Notes under the pieces: model-generated
Databases searched by the model: none
What the model was told of the DNA's origin: nothing
What the model saw: the letters and a program-made list of their open reading frames with translations, nothing else
Made by a program: the position numbers and the translations under genes
Shown here: positions 7,454-15,651 of the stretch, in pieces
Numbering within the stretch: position 1 is the stretch's first letter
Layout of the letters: every line of letters starts with the position of its first letter
NCBI GenBank assembly: GCA_944322585.1
Contig: CALUPB010000024.1
Span: 1 to 38,552 of the forward strand
Reading direction: 5' to 3'
Source: an uncultured Bacteroidales bacterium
GTDB taxonomy: Bacteria > Bacteroidota > Bacteroidia > Bacteroidales > UBA932
DNA length: 38,552 nucleotides

Positions 7454-9243
7454 AGTCTCCCGTAGTGAAATACATATTGTGGCCTATGCGGGCCGCTCTC
7501 CAGAAACTGCCGGAAAGGGACATGCTTCTGGTGCTTTCCCTCTTTGTGGGAATAGCCTGCGGACTGGCTTCAGCGCTTCTGAAAGTGACCATAGAATGGA
7601 TCCACCACGGGCTGACATCATGGTTCGGCCCTGACTCGGCATTCAATTATCTGTACCTCATATATCCAGGAGTGGGAATGCTTATAGCGATGCTCTTCGT
7701 GAGATATGTGATAAAGGACAATATCGGACACGGTGTCACGAAAGTCCTTTTAGCAGTATCAAAGAACGAATCCAAGATACGTCCGCACAACATGTGGTCT
7801 TCGCTCCTCACCAGTTCCGTAACCATAGGATTCGGAGGCTCTGTGGGAGCGGAAGCGCCGATTGTGTATACAGGTGCTGCAATAGGATCCAATATGGCAA
7901 GATACATGGGCATGTCATACAAGAACATGACCATCCTCCTCGGATGCGGGGCGGCCGGAGCGGTCGCAGGCATATTCAAGGCTCCCCTTGCGGGAGTACT
8001 GTTCACATTGGAAATCCTGCTCTTCAACATTTCGATGTCATCCATCCTGCCTCTGCTGCTGTCCACGGTATCAGCCACAGTGGTGTCGTATCTTCTTCTC
8101 GGGGATTCGCTCCCGTTCGAATGCACATTGGCTCCGTTCGAAATGCACAATATTCCGTTCTATGTAATCCTCGGACTGTGCTGCGCCGGATTTTCCGTAT
8201 ATTTCACCAGGACGACTCTCTGGCTTGAAGACAGGATAAAGAGCGTAAGGAACCCTTACACAAGATGGGTCATGTCAGCCATCTGTCTCGGACTTCTGAT
8301 ATTCCTCTTCCCCCCTCTGTACGGCGAAGGATACGAGTATGTGAATATCCTCCTGAACGGGGGTAACATCGACCTGGACGGAAGGACCGTACTGTCTTTC
8401 TTCATGGACAGCCGCTGGGCAATCCCGATGTTCTTCCTGCTGATACTGGTTCTGAAAGTGTTCTCGATGTCTTTCACCAATGCCGGAGGAGGAGTCGGAG
8501 GGACATTCGGTCCCACACTGTTTGTCGGGGCCATGGCCGGATTCGTGGTAGCCAGACTTATCAACCTCTCTTTCGGGGGGACCGGGCTGTCTGTCCCTGA
8601 ACAGAATTTCGTCCTTGTGGGAATGGCAGGACTTATGGCAGGAGTGATGCAGGCCCCGATGACGGCAATCTTCCTAATAGCGGAAATTTCCGGAGGATAT
8701 GAACTGCTCATCCCATTGATTCTCACTGCTACCATATCTTTCGGCGCGACAAGGATGGTGGAGCAGTATTCGATATACACCAAACGTATAGCCAACCGGG
8801 GAGAACTGCTGACTCATGACAGTGACCAGGCTGTCCTGACCCTGCTGAAAACCAGCGATCTGATAGAATCGGATTTCACTACCGTAAAGATCGACGCAAC
8901 CTTGGGGGAACTGGTTGATGCAGTGTCGCAGTCTTCGAGGAATATTTTCCCGGTAGTCGATTCGAAGAAACATTTCCAGGGATATGTGAGTCTGGAAGAT
9001 ATCAGACGCGACATGTTCAAGAAGGATCTCTACGACACCATGCATGTATACAATTTCATGAGATCGGCACCCGAATACGTCTACATAGACGAGAAAATGG
9101 ATACAGTGATGTCGAAATTCGAGAAGACCGGAGCCTGGAACCTCCCGGTAGTGGAAAAGGACAGGACCTATCTCGGATTCGTATCGAAATCGAAGATATT
9201 CTCGGCATACAGGGATCAGCTGAAGCAGGTGTCGCATGACTGA
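7450..9243 (+). CDS. ClC-type chloride channel/transporter with CBS domains
   Basis: This 597-residue membrane protein has the ClC fold (about 25-440) followed by two CBS domains (about 465-597) that commonly sense nucleotides. The gating-glutamate motif is GAEAP at 133-137, with Glu135 in place of Glu148 of the E. coli transporter. The GxFGP ion-site motif is present in GGVGGTFGP. The first ion-site motif, GSGIP in the classical proteins, is GHGVT at 93-97. The spacing from His94 to Glu135 (41 residues) equals the Ser107-Glu148 spacing, so the anion-binding serine is replaced by histidine. The start at 7450 overlaps the upstream stop; the longer frame from 7366 lies inside the permease gene and is rejected. 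Confidence 0.88.
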   Translation: MKSPVVKYILWPMRAALQKLPERDMLLVLSLFVGIACGLASALLKVTIEWIHHGLTSWFGPDSAFNYLYLIYPGVGMLIAMLFVRYVIKDNIGHGVTKVLLAVSKNESKIRPHNMWSSLLTSSVTIGFGGSVGAEAPIVYTGAAIGSNMARYMGMSYKNMTILLGCGAAGAVAGIFKAPLAGVLFTLEILLFNISMSSILPLLLSTVSATVVSYLLLGDSLPFECTLAPFEMHNIPFYVILGLCCAGFSVYFTRTTLWLEDRIKSVRNPYTRWVMSAICLGLLIFLFPPLYGEGYEYVNILLNGGNIDLDGRTVLSFFMDSRWAIPMFFLLILVLKVFSMSFTNAGGGVGGTFGPTLFVGAMAGFVVARLINLSFGGTGLSVPEQNFVLVGMAGLMAGVMQAPMTAIFLIAEISGGYELLIPLILTATISFGATRMVEQYSIYTKRIANRGELLTHDSDQAVLTLLKTSDLIESDFTTVKIDATLGELVDAVSQSSRNIFPVVDSKKHFQGYVSLEDIRRDMFKKDLYDTMHVYNFMRSAPEYVYIDEKMDTVMSKFEKTGAWNLPVVEKDRTYLGFVSKSKIFSAYRDQLKQVSHD

Positions 9244-9263
9244 AAACCGATAATCCACATAAT

Positions 9264-11399
9264 ATGAAAGACATATACATAAACGAAATAGCCGGCCGGC
9301 TGGAAGTGAAACCATGGCAGGTCGAAAACTGCGAAAGGCTTTTCGAAGAAGGGGCGACCATCCCTTTCATAAGCCGGTACAGGAAAGAGAGGACAGGAGG
9401 ACTTGATGATGTCGCCGTAGCCGAGATAAGACACTGGAGCGATGTATTCGCGGAAATGGAGAAAAGGAAAGAGACAATTCTCGGAACAATCGGACAGGCC
9501 GGTACCCTCACTGACGAACTCCGGGCAAAAATCGAGAACTGCGTCGACGGACGCGAGCTCGAAGACCTTTATCTGCCGTTCAGGCCTAAACGGAGAACCC
9601 GTGCCACCGTAGCCAGGGAAGCGGGACTGGAACCGCTTGCAGACAGAATGTACACCGTATCGGTGTCCGATCCGGTGGCAGAAGCCGTGAAATATGTCGG
9701 AGACAAGGTTCCGACAGTAGAGGATGCCCTTGCCGGAGCGAGAGACATAATCGCGGAGCGGATCAGCGAGACGGCTTCTACAAGAGAAACTATGCGGAAT
9801 ATCTTCGGGACACGACGGATTGTATCCAAGGCCACGAAAAAGGCATCGTCACCGGAAGCCATGAAATACAAAGGATATCTCGACTGCTCGGAACCGTTGT
9901 CGAGGATAGCTCCGCACAGGCTTTTGGCCATGCTCAGGGCTGAAAACGAGGGATATGTCACTGTCAGGATTGATGCCGATCCGGAAAAATGCGGCAACAA
10001 GATATACTACGATTTCTGTCAGGAAAGGCGCTACCCTTCCGGGGCACTTGCCGGACAGATAAGGGAAGCGATAGATGACGCCTACAAAAGACTTCTCGAA
10101 CCGTCCATATCCAACGAGGTGATACATCAGGCCAAGGAGAAGGCTGACATGGAATCCATCAGGGTTTTCGGAGAAAATCTGCGGCAGCTGCTACTGGCTC
10201 CGCCTGTGGGGCAGAAGAACATATTGGCAATAGATCCCGGTTTCAGGACGGGATGCAAGGTGGTATGCCTTGACCGCCAGGGCAATCTGCTACATAACGA
10301 GACCATATTCCCCCATCCTCCGGCAAACGAGAAGATACAGTCTATCCGGGCAATCTCTTCAATGGTAGAGAAATACGGAACGGAAGTCATCGCCATCGGA
10401 AGCGGGACAGCCGGAAGGGAGACGGAAGAATTCATAAAGAGGGTACCGCTCCCGCAGGGAGTAAAGGTCTACATGGTAAGCGAGGACGGGGCATCCATCT
10501 ACTCTGCATCCGAAATCGGTCGGGAAGAGTTTCCTGACTATGACGTAACTGTCCGCGGGGCGGTATCCATAGGAAGAAGGCTGATGGATCCGCTGGCGGA
10601 ACTCGTAAAGATAGATCCGAAATCATTGGGAATAGGACAGTATCAGCACGATGTGGACCAGACCCTGCTGAAAGAGAAGCTGGACAACACTGTTGAAAGC
10701 TGTGTCAACAGCGTAGGAGTAAACCTCAACACGGCAAGCCCTTATCTGCTCAGCTATGTATCCGGCATCGGCCCGGTACTTGCCGCAAACATCGTGGAAT
10801 ACAGGACAGAGCACGGTCCATACAGGTCCCGCAAGGAGCTGCTTAATGTCAAGAGATTGGGGGACAAGGCATTCGAACAATGCGCCGGCTTCCTGAGGAT
10901 ACCCGGTTCGGACAATCCGTTGGACAATTCCGCAGTCCATCCGGAATGTTACCACATCGTCGAGAAAATGGCCGGTGACCTTGGAGTCAGCACTGAAGAA
11001 CTCGTAGGGAATGAGAAACTGTGCGCCGGAATACGTGCCGAGGACTATGTGGAGGGGGATTTCGGGCTGCCGACTATCAATGATATCATAAACGAGCTGA
11101 AAAAGCCGGGACGTGACCCGAGGGAAAGTGCCAGGGAATTCGCCTTTGCCGAGGGCATACATACCATAGAAGACCTCGTGACGGGGATGGAACTGCCCGG
11201 GATCGTAACGAATATTACCGCTTTCGGGGCATTCGTGGACATCGGCATCAAGCAGAACGGGCTGATCCATATATCGAAAATGGGCGTCAGGGGGCTTTCC
11301 GACCCGACAAAGGTCCTTAAACTCCACCAGCATGTCAAGGTGCAGGTGCTCGGTATCGACCTCGACCGCCAGCGTATCTCGCTGCAGCTCATCAGATAA
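9264..11399 (+). CDS. tex: Tex family RNA-binding transcription accessory protein
   Basis: This 711-residue protein shows the full Tex architecture: an N-terminal helical part (ERLFEEGATIPFISRYRKE), a YqgF-like RNase H fold starting with AIDPGFRTG at 322-330, a helix-hairpin-helix part (NTASPYLLSYVSGIGP), and a C-terminal S1 domain (about 640-711) with GAFVDIG and LIHISKM. Tex proteins bind nucleic acid and influence transcription and translation; the eukaryotic relative is Spt6. It is the last gene of the plus-strand array, 20 nt after the ClC gene. Confidence 0.95.
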   Translation: MKDIYINEIAGRLEVKPWQVENCERLFEEGATIPFISRYRKERTGGLDDVAVAEIRHWSDVFAEMEKRKETILGTIGQAGTLTDELRAKIENCVDGRELEDLYLPFRPKRRTRATVAREAGLEPLADRMYTVSVSDPVAEAVKYVGDKVPTVEDALAGARDIIAERISETASTRETMRNIFGTRRIVSKATKKASSPEAMKYKGYLDCSEPLSRIAPHRLLAMLRAENEGYVTVRIDADPEKCGNKIYYDFCQERRYPSGALAGQIREAIDDAYKRLLEPSISNEVIHQAKEKADMESIRVFGENLRQLLLAPPVGQKNILAIDPGFRTGCKVVCLDRQGNLLHNETIFPHPPANEKIQSIRAISSMVEKYGTEVIAIGSGTAGRETEEFIKRVPLPQGVKVYMVSEDGASIYSASEIGREEFPDYDVTVRGAVSIGRRLMDPLAELVKIDPKSLGIGQYQHDVDQTLLKEKLDNTVESCVNSVGVNLNTASPYLLSYVSGIGPVLAANIVEYRTEHGPYRSRKELLNVKRLGDKAFEQCAGFLRIPGSDNPLDNSAVHPECYHIVEKMAGDLGVSTEELVGNEKLCAGIRAEDYVEGDFGLPTINDIINELKKPGRDPRESAREFAFAEGIHTIEDLVTGMELPGIVTNITAFGAFVDIGIKQNGLIHISKMGVRGLSDPTKVLKLHQHVKVQVLGIDLDRQRISLQLIR

Positions 11400-11491
11400 C
11401 AGTCAAGAATACTGTTCTTTCCGGTCCTCCCCACTTCGTGGGTCCCCTCCCTTTTCGGGAGCCAATGCCGGAAGAACAGTATCCTTGACTG
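11400..11491. repeat. Structured palindromic intergenic element, copy 2
   Basis: The arms 11400-11424 and 11468-11491 pair over about 24 bp with one bulge and one G-T pair. Inside are two hairpins, cccac-ttc-gtggg (11430-11442) and ctccc-ttttc-gggag (11447-11461). The core matches the reverse complement of the element at 329-439 (CTCCC-AC...GGGTCCC-CTCCC), while the outer arms differ completely in sequence. The left arm begins right after the tex stop codon, so the element forms the first 3' structure on the tex messenger. Confidence 0.75.
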
Positions 11492-11592
11492 CCCATGTAA
11501 GTACGATTAAACGACAAAAGGCTTGACATTCTTTTGAGAATCGAATATTTGAAAGGGGAGCTGGAGTTGACTTCGTTGAAAAACAAAGCAAA

Positions 11593-11624
11593 AGGGGATG
11601 ACTTTTATTTTCGAGTCACCCCCT
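11593..11624. terminator. Bidirectional terminator between tex and the small acidic gene
   Basis: The arms aggggatgact (11593-11603) and agtcaccccct (11614-11624) form an 11-bp stem with one G-T pair. A T-rich run follows on the plus strand (atgttttt), and on the minus strand the stem is followed by ccttttgctttgttttt. The position between two convergent genes fits a bidirectional rho-independent terminator. Confidence 0.65.
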
Positions 11625-11632
11625 ATGTTTTT

Positions 11633-11660
11633 CCGCAGTCGCCGCTGCGGTTTATTTTTC
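11633..11660 (+). terminator. Rho-independent terminator, plus strand
   Basis: The stem ccgcag/ctgcgg (11633-11638 with 11645-11650) is followed directly by tttatttttc. It probably backs up the preceding hairpin in ending the tex transcript. Confidence 0.6.
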
Positions 11661-11705
11661 TGTCAATTTACAGAGATGTCCTGTTGTCCCAACACCTCAC
11701 AGCAA

Positions 11706-12062
11706 TCAGTCCCCTTCGGAAGAATCGTCGTCACCTGTGGAGTACTGTGCTATATCGCTGTCAGGGAGGTCATCGCTGTCTCCTCCTGAAGATACTCCGG
11801 AATCATCGTCATCATCACCGTCAAGCCATCTTTCTATATCCTCGGCATCATCCGTCTTGACCTTTATCTTCACAAGATAAATCGCATCAGGAATCTCCAG
11901 TGTAACGGCATAGAAACTTGTCCCGTCCGGCTTGTCGTACTTCACGAGATCCGGGAAATAATCATTGAACCCTTTAGGGTACTTCTCCGCAAATGCAGCA
12001 GCCAGTTCCTGCGACATGTTCTCATAGCTGACCACCGCTCTTTTCTTCTGTTTGCTATCCAT
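11706..12062 (-). CDS. Small conserved Bacteroidales protein with acidic tail
   Basis: This is a 118-residue cytoplasmic protein with no signal peptide or membrane helix. Residues 1-80 form a compact-looking domain (VVSYENMSQELAAAF, then PDGTSFYAVTLEIPDAIYLVKI). Residues about 85-118 are almost entirely Asp, Ser and Gly and are probably disordered. I recognise the N-terminal pattern as one that recurs in uncharacterised Bacteroidales proteins, without a known function. It stands alone, convergent with tex and downstream of the PUL but probably separately transcribed. The DNA coding for the tail is a run of GAT/TCC-type codons. Confidence 0.75.
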   Translation of the reverse strand: MDSKQKKRAVVSYENMSQELAAAFAEKYPKGFNDYFPDLVKYDKPDGTSFYAVTLEIPDAIYLVKIKVKTDDAEDIERWLDGDDDDDSGVSSGGDSDDLPDSDIAQYSTGDDDSSEGD

Positions 12063-12085
12063 ATAGAATACAAATTACTACCTCA

Positions 12086-12119
12086 AGTTTCGCAAGTTCA
12101 TAATTGCGAAAGTCAAAAT
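12086..12119 (-). promoter_or_regulatory. Putative promoter and leader palindrome of the small acidic gene
   Basis: On the minus strand, TAATTTTG (12112-12119) fits the TAnnTTTG -7 box, 50 nt before the start codon. Just downstream of it lies a perfect 8-bp inverted repeat, tttcgcaa (12086-12093) and ttgcgaaa (12102-12109). It could be an operator or a 5' leader hairpin. No TTTG lies at the expected -33 distance, so the promoter call is tentative. Confidence 0.35.
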
Positions 12120-12202
12120 TACTACTTTCAGTTTTTCCGGGTGCAATTATAGGGATATTTTTCTGAATGACGATAATATAAATTCACTTTTTTCATTTTT
12201 AG

Positions 12203-12227
12203 AAGCTGTTTTGCAAAACAGCTTTTT
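12203..12227. terminator. Perfect 22-bp palindrome, possible terminator
   Basis: AAGCTGTTTTGCAAAACAGCTT is a perfect palindrome (12203-12224) followed by TTT on the plus strand. It lies about 50 nt downstream of the PL8-GH88 stop codon, where a transcript end on the minus strand is expected. On the minus strand the following bases (ctaaaaatg) lack a proper U-tract, so function as a terminator there is uncertain. Confidence 0.4.
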
Positions 12228-12275
12228 ATTGCCACCCCGGGACATAAATCACGGGATAACCGGCACTGACGACAG

Positions 12276-15200
12276 TCAATGCAACTTCCTGTACCGTTCG
12301 AGGGCTTCGAGAAAATAGTAATCTGCATAAGTCAGAGGCACATCCACTTCCGAATCTCCCGGTTTGTTGCCTACGCTGTGTTTCAGCAGGAAACCGCGAA
12401 GCTCCCCTTCCTCTGCAAGATAGCTGTCATCCGCCAGAGTCCTGAGCATCTTCTCCGCCACAGCCAGATAACGCTGCTGCCGCTCTCCCCCGGAGTATAC
12501 AGCCAGCTCTATCAGTCCGCTTGCCATGACAGCCGCAGCAGAGGCATCCCTGTAGTCGTCAGGAATCATGTCAGAATCGAAATCCCAGTATGGAATCCCG
12601 TCATCTGGGAGTCTCGGAACAATATATTCGGCCACGGCAACGGCATGTTCAAGGAACTTCTGGTCACGGGTGAAACGGTAAACCATCGTGTAGGCATACA
12701 GTGCCCACGCCTGTCCTCTGGCCCAGGCAGAGCTGTCAGCAAAGCCCTGTACAGTCTGGCGTCCTGCGACCTTGCCCGTCTGCGGGTCATAGTCCACAAG
12801 GTGGAAACAGCTGTTGTCAGGACGGAAATGGTTCTTCATGGTAGTTTCCGCATGCGCAATGGCGACATCCCTGTATTCCTCCTTCCCGGTCAGTTCATAT
12901 GCCTTGAGCAGAAGCTCCATATTCATCATATTGTCTATGATGACGGGAAAAGACCATTTGCCGAAACTCCATGAGCGCGTACATCCTACAACCGGATTGA
13001 ATCTCGTACACAATGATGCGGCCGCCGTATCCATCACTTCAGCACAATGGCTGTCTCCCGTAAACGCGTATTCATTCCCGAAACTGCACATTATCTGGAA
13101 GCCTATGTCATGGTCATCCTTACGGTATTTCAGAGGTTCGAGGGCGGCGGTATATTTCTCCGCAAGGGCCTTCATATGCGGATCGGCAGTATAATTCCAG
13201 GTGTACCAGAGAGAACCGGGGTAGAAACCGGAACACCACCATCTTATCGGACTGGTCACAAGTTCCCCCACCGGAGTCAGACTGCGCGGAAAAAGTACCG
13301 TATCCCGGCCTGTACCTTCAGCGGCCTTGACGGCATCCGCTGCTGCCACAAGATTGCCGTCAAGCAGGGCGAACTGCTTCCGTGCCCTTTCGAAGACCCT
13401 GCCGGTCAGATGCTTCATGGTTTCAGGGAGTTCAGAGACAGACAACCTGCCGTTCCCTGAACGGATGATTACCGACGGTGTATCCACCTCGAAGAAGACT
13501 CCGTCGAGATCATACTGCCCCGGTCTGTGCAGGACTGCGCACACTACGTCGCCCCGACGGACAGCCTGACAGTCCGCATCGTTACGCAGCACAGATACGG
13601 GAGCCTTACGGCCTCCCTTTGCATACTTCTTTGCGAATGAAGCGGTCTCACCTGCCGTAGCGCACGGCACCAAGGCATAGGCATACGATCCCTCATGGCC
13701 GTCCGCAAGCTCTCCGACCGGATGGTCGAACCAGCATTTGAATACCCGTCCTTCATCCCACCTGTCATGGAAAGCAGGATCTATGGCATCCCATTTCCCT
13801 CTCTGCAGGCTGTCGCTTACATGGATTTCAGAGCCGTCCAGGCTCACATATCCCCTGCCGTCATGGTGCACCCATCCGGGACCGCGTTCTATTTCCCCCG
13901 CAAGGTGTATCTGATCAACCGCCGTGGTGACTTCCCGTATGTCCTCTCTGGAGATACTGATATCCGAGCCGAGATTCACCACACAGTCCGAAAAAAAGAA
14001 AACACTCTTGAAAGCATGGAGTCCGTCCCTGTCGAGTTCCATGGTGGCGGCCATCACATCTCCTTCAGCCACTCCGCCCACATGGGAAGACCAGTTCCTC
14101 TTGGCGATTACGGAATCATCGCATTTTATCGGACGTCCGTCATCATATGCTGTCACCCCAGGCACTTTCCGCCAGTCCCAGTACGCGAAAATGTTCTCGA
14201 ACTCCTTCCCGTCCTGCATGAGGATGAGCGCACCGTCTGCAGAGAAATTGGCAAGGGTATTCTCCCTGTTGGTGAATTCGAATCCTACCGTACGTTCAGA
14301 GTGCATCCTTATCGAGGCATACCAGTCCGGCCTGCGATAGATACCGCAGTCGGAGCGGCTGTAATACCGTGAACCTGTCAGGGTATTGTCATATTTTTCG
14401 GGCATGAGATTCTCCATGGCAATCCTGGTATACAGTTCCCTGTCCCCATCCACTGCCGCCGCCATATTCTGCGCCGCCACGGCAAGGGCAAAGGCCTTGC
14501 CCGTACCTCCGTCAATGAAGTTCTGACGTCCGCAGAAACTCGGATCCATCACACCCTTATACACACTCCAGCAGATGCCTTCCTTCATCATGTTCGAGAC
14601 TATATCCTCCTGTTCCTTGTCAAAGGCGTATGGGGAATCCTTCAACACCCTGAGCCAGAACGATATTCCGTCCGCATATGCAAGTCCGTAGTTGCCGAAC
14701 TGTATCTGCGGGCCGTGCTGGTGGAAAGACCAGTCTCTCTGGATACCCTCGGAATCAGTCACGTATATTTCCTCTGCAATCTGTTCCTTTGCCTTGATGA
14801 CCAAAGCCTCATCGTCAATCAGCAGACCTTTCATCAGGTTATTGCCTGCAAGCCAGGCCTTGTTCTGGCCCGTCATGCCGAACTTCGAACGTTCCAGGAC
14901 CTTCAGACCTCCGGCAATTTCTTCCGGGGAGAGTTCATCCCGCAACATGAGGAGGACTGCAGTCATTTTCTTCGGCACTCCGATGTCATTATGCCACCAG
15001 TTCGGACAGACAGGCATGTTGCGGAACCACCATGCCATGGCCGAATGCAGCAGGTCATGCAGCCTGTCCGAACCTTCCCATTTCTGTCCGGGATATTTAT
15101 AGAGCTTGGCAAGGGCATACATGCGTGTGACATGAAGGGTCGCCGGCCACCTTCCCCTGTCCTGGGCCGTATAGTCTATGTCCGTCCAGCAGCCGTTCTC

Positions 15201-15482
15201 CCAATCATATGCGTCCAGGAGTCTTTGAACCTCACTGTCAGGGAGATGCACTGCCATATAAAGCTGCAGCAACAGAACATCGTTGGCCCTGCCGTAGTCC
15301 GAGTATTCAATGAATTTCCATGTCACATCTTCATCCGGAGCATAAGACACGACTGATGCTTCCACAAAGGCTTTTCTTACCTCTTCAAGGGGAGCCTCCG
15401 AATCCCCCGTAGCTCTGGCAGAAATTTCCGTGAACGGTAACGGAAATACAAGTGCTAAAAACAGCGGCAAAAACTTTTTCAT
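12276..15482 (-). CDS. Fused PL8 polysaccharide lyase and GH88 unsaturated glucuronyl hydrolase
   Basis: This 1068-residue exported enzyme has a signal peptide (about 1-24) without a lipobox, so a periplasmic site is likely. Residues about 30-720 are a complete PL8 lyase: the alpha/alpha toroid has the aromatic patch NWW (161-163), and N207 (TGQN), H256 (HQHG), Y265 (GNYG) and R319 (CGR) match the spacing of N175, H225, Y234 and R288 of chondroitinase AC. The beta domain has NREN with E407 and a WDWRKVPGVT motif. The second arginine of the active site (R292) aligns with I323. Residues about 735-1068 are a complete GH88 domain: HD at 791-792 and D850 match D88 and D149 of Bacillus UGL, and WARGQAW is at 920-926. 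PL8 cuts uronic-acid polymers by elimination to delta-4,5-unsaturated disaccharides; GH88 removes the unsaturated uronate. It is the last PUL gene. Confidence 0.9.
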   Translation of the reverse strand: MKKFLPLFLALVFPLPFTEISARATGDSEAPLEEVRKAFVEASVVSYAPDEDVTWKFIEYSDYGRANDVLLLQLYMAVHLPDSEVQRLLDAYDWENGCWTDIDYTAQDRGRWPATLHVTRMYALAKLYKYPGQKWEGSDRLHDLLHSAMAWWFRNMPVCPNWWHNDIGVPKKMTAVLLMLRDELSPEEIAGGLKVLERSKFGMTGQNKAWLAGNNLMKGLLIDDEALVIKAKEQIAEEIYVTDSEGIQRDWSFHQHGPQIQFGNYGLAYADGISFWLRVLKDSPYAFDKEQEDIVSNMMKEGICWSVYKGVMDPSFCGRQNFIDGGTGKAFALAVAAQNMAAAVDGDRELYTRIAMENLMPEKYDNTLTGSRYYSRSDCGIYRRPDWYASIRMHSERTVGFEFTNRENTLANFSADGALILMQDGKEFENIFAYWDWRKVPGVTAYDDGRPIKCDDSVIAKRNWSSHVGGVAEGDVMAATMELDRDGLHAFKSVFFFSDCVVNLGSDISISREDIREVTTAVDQIHLAGEIERGPGWVHHDGRGYVSLDGSEIHVSDSLQRGKWDAIDPAFHDRWDEGRVFKCWFDHPVGELADGHEGSYAYALVPCATAGETASFAKKYAKGGRKAPVSVLRNDADCQAVRRGDVVCAVLHRPGQYDLDGVFFEVDTPSVIIRSGNGRLSVSELPETMKHLTGRVFERARKQFALLDGNLVAAADAVKAAEGTGRDTVLFPRSLTPVGELVTSPIRWWCSGFYPGSLWYTWNYTADPHMKALAEKYTAALEPLKYRKDDHDIGFQIMCSFGNEYAFTGDSHCAEVMDTAAASLCTRFNPVVGCTRSWSFGKWSFPVIIDNMMNMELLLKAYELTGKEEYRDVAIAHAETTMKNHFRPDNSCFHLVDYDPQTGKVAGRQTVQGFADSSAWARGQAWALYAYTMVYRFTRDQKFLEHAVAVAEYIVPRLPDDGIPYWDFDSDMIPDDYRDASAAAVMASGLIELAVYSGGERQQRYLAVAEKMLRTLADDSYLAEEGELRGFLLKHSVGNKPGDSEVDVPLTYADYYFLEALERYRKLH

Positions 15483-15507
15483 GAATATTGAATTGCGGTT
15501 AAAAGTT

Positions 15508-15515
15508 CAAAGATA
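15508..15515 (-). promoter_or_regulatory. Putative own promoter (-7 box) of the PL8-GH88 gene
   Basis: TATCTTTG on the minus strand fits TAnnTTTG exactly and lies 26 nt upstream of the ATG at 15482. A TTTG occurs 24 nt further upstream, longer than the usual 19-21 nt, so the -33 box is weak. A direct repeat (aaacatctg twice, 15542-15561) lies just upstream and might bind a regulator. Confidence 0.4.
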
Positions 15516-15596
15516 ATAAGAAGTTGTTTAAATTTCTGACAAAACATCTGAAAAACATCTGTGCCAGTGCGGAACATAAAGATATGACACAATAAA

Positions 15597-15627
15597 GTCC
15601 GGGTCGGGAACGAAGCCTGACCCGGAC
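15597..15627 (-). terminator. Terminator hairpin after the FISUMP lipoprotein gene
   Basis: gtccgggtc (15597-15605) pairs with gacccggac (15619-15627), extendable to 12 bp with one mismatch. On the minus strand the stem is followed by tttattgtg. It lies 24 nt after the stop codon of the lipoprotein gene and inside the 169-nt gap before PL8-GH88, so it would uncouple that gene, at least partly, from the upstream PUL genes. Confidence 0.6.
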
Positions 15628-15651
15628 AAAATCTATATTGGAATCGGGATA

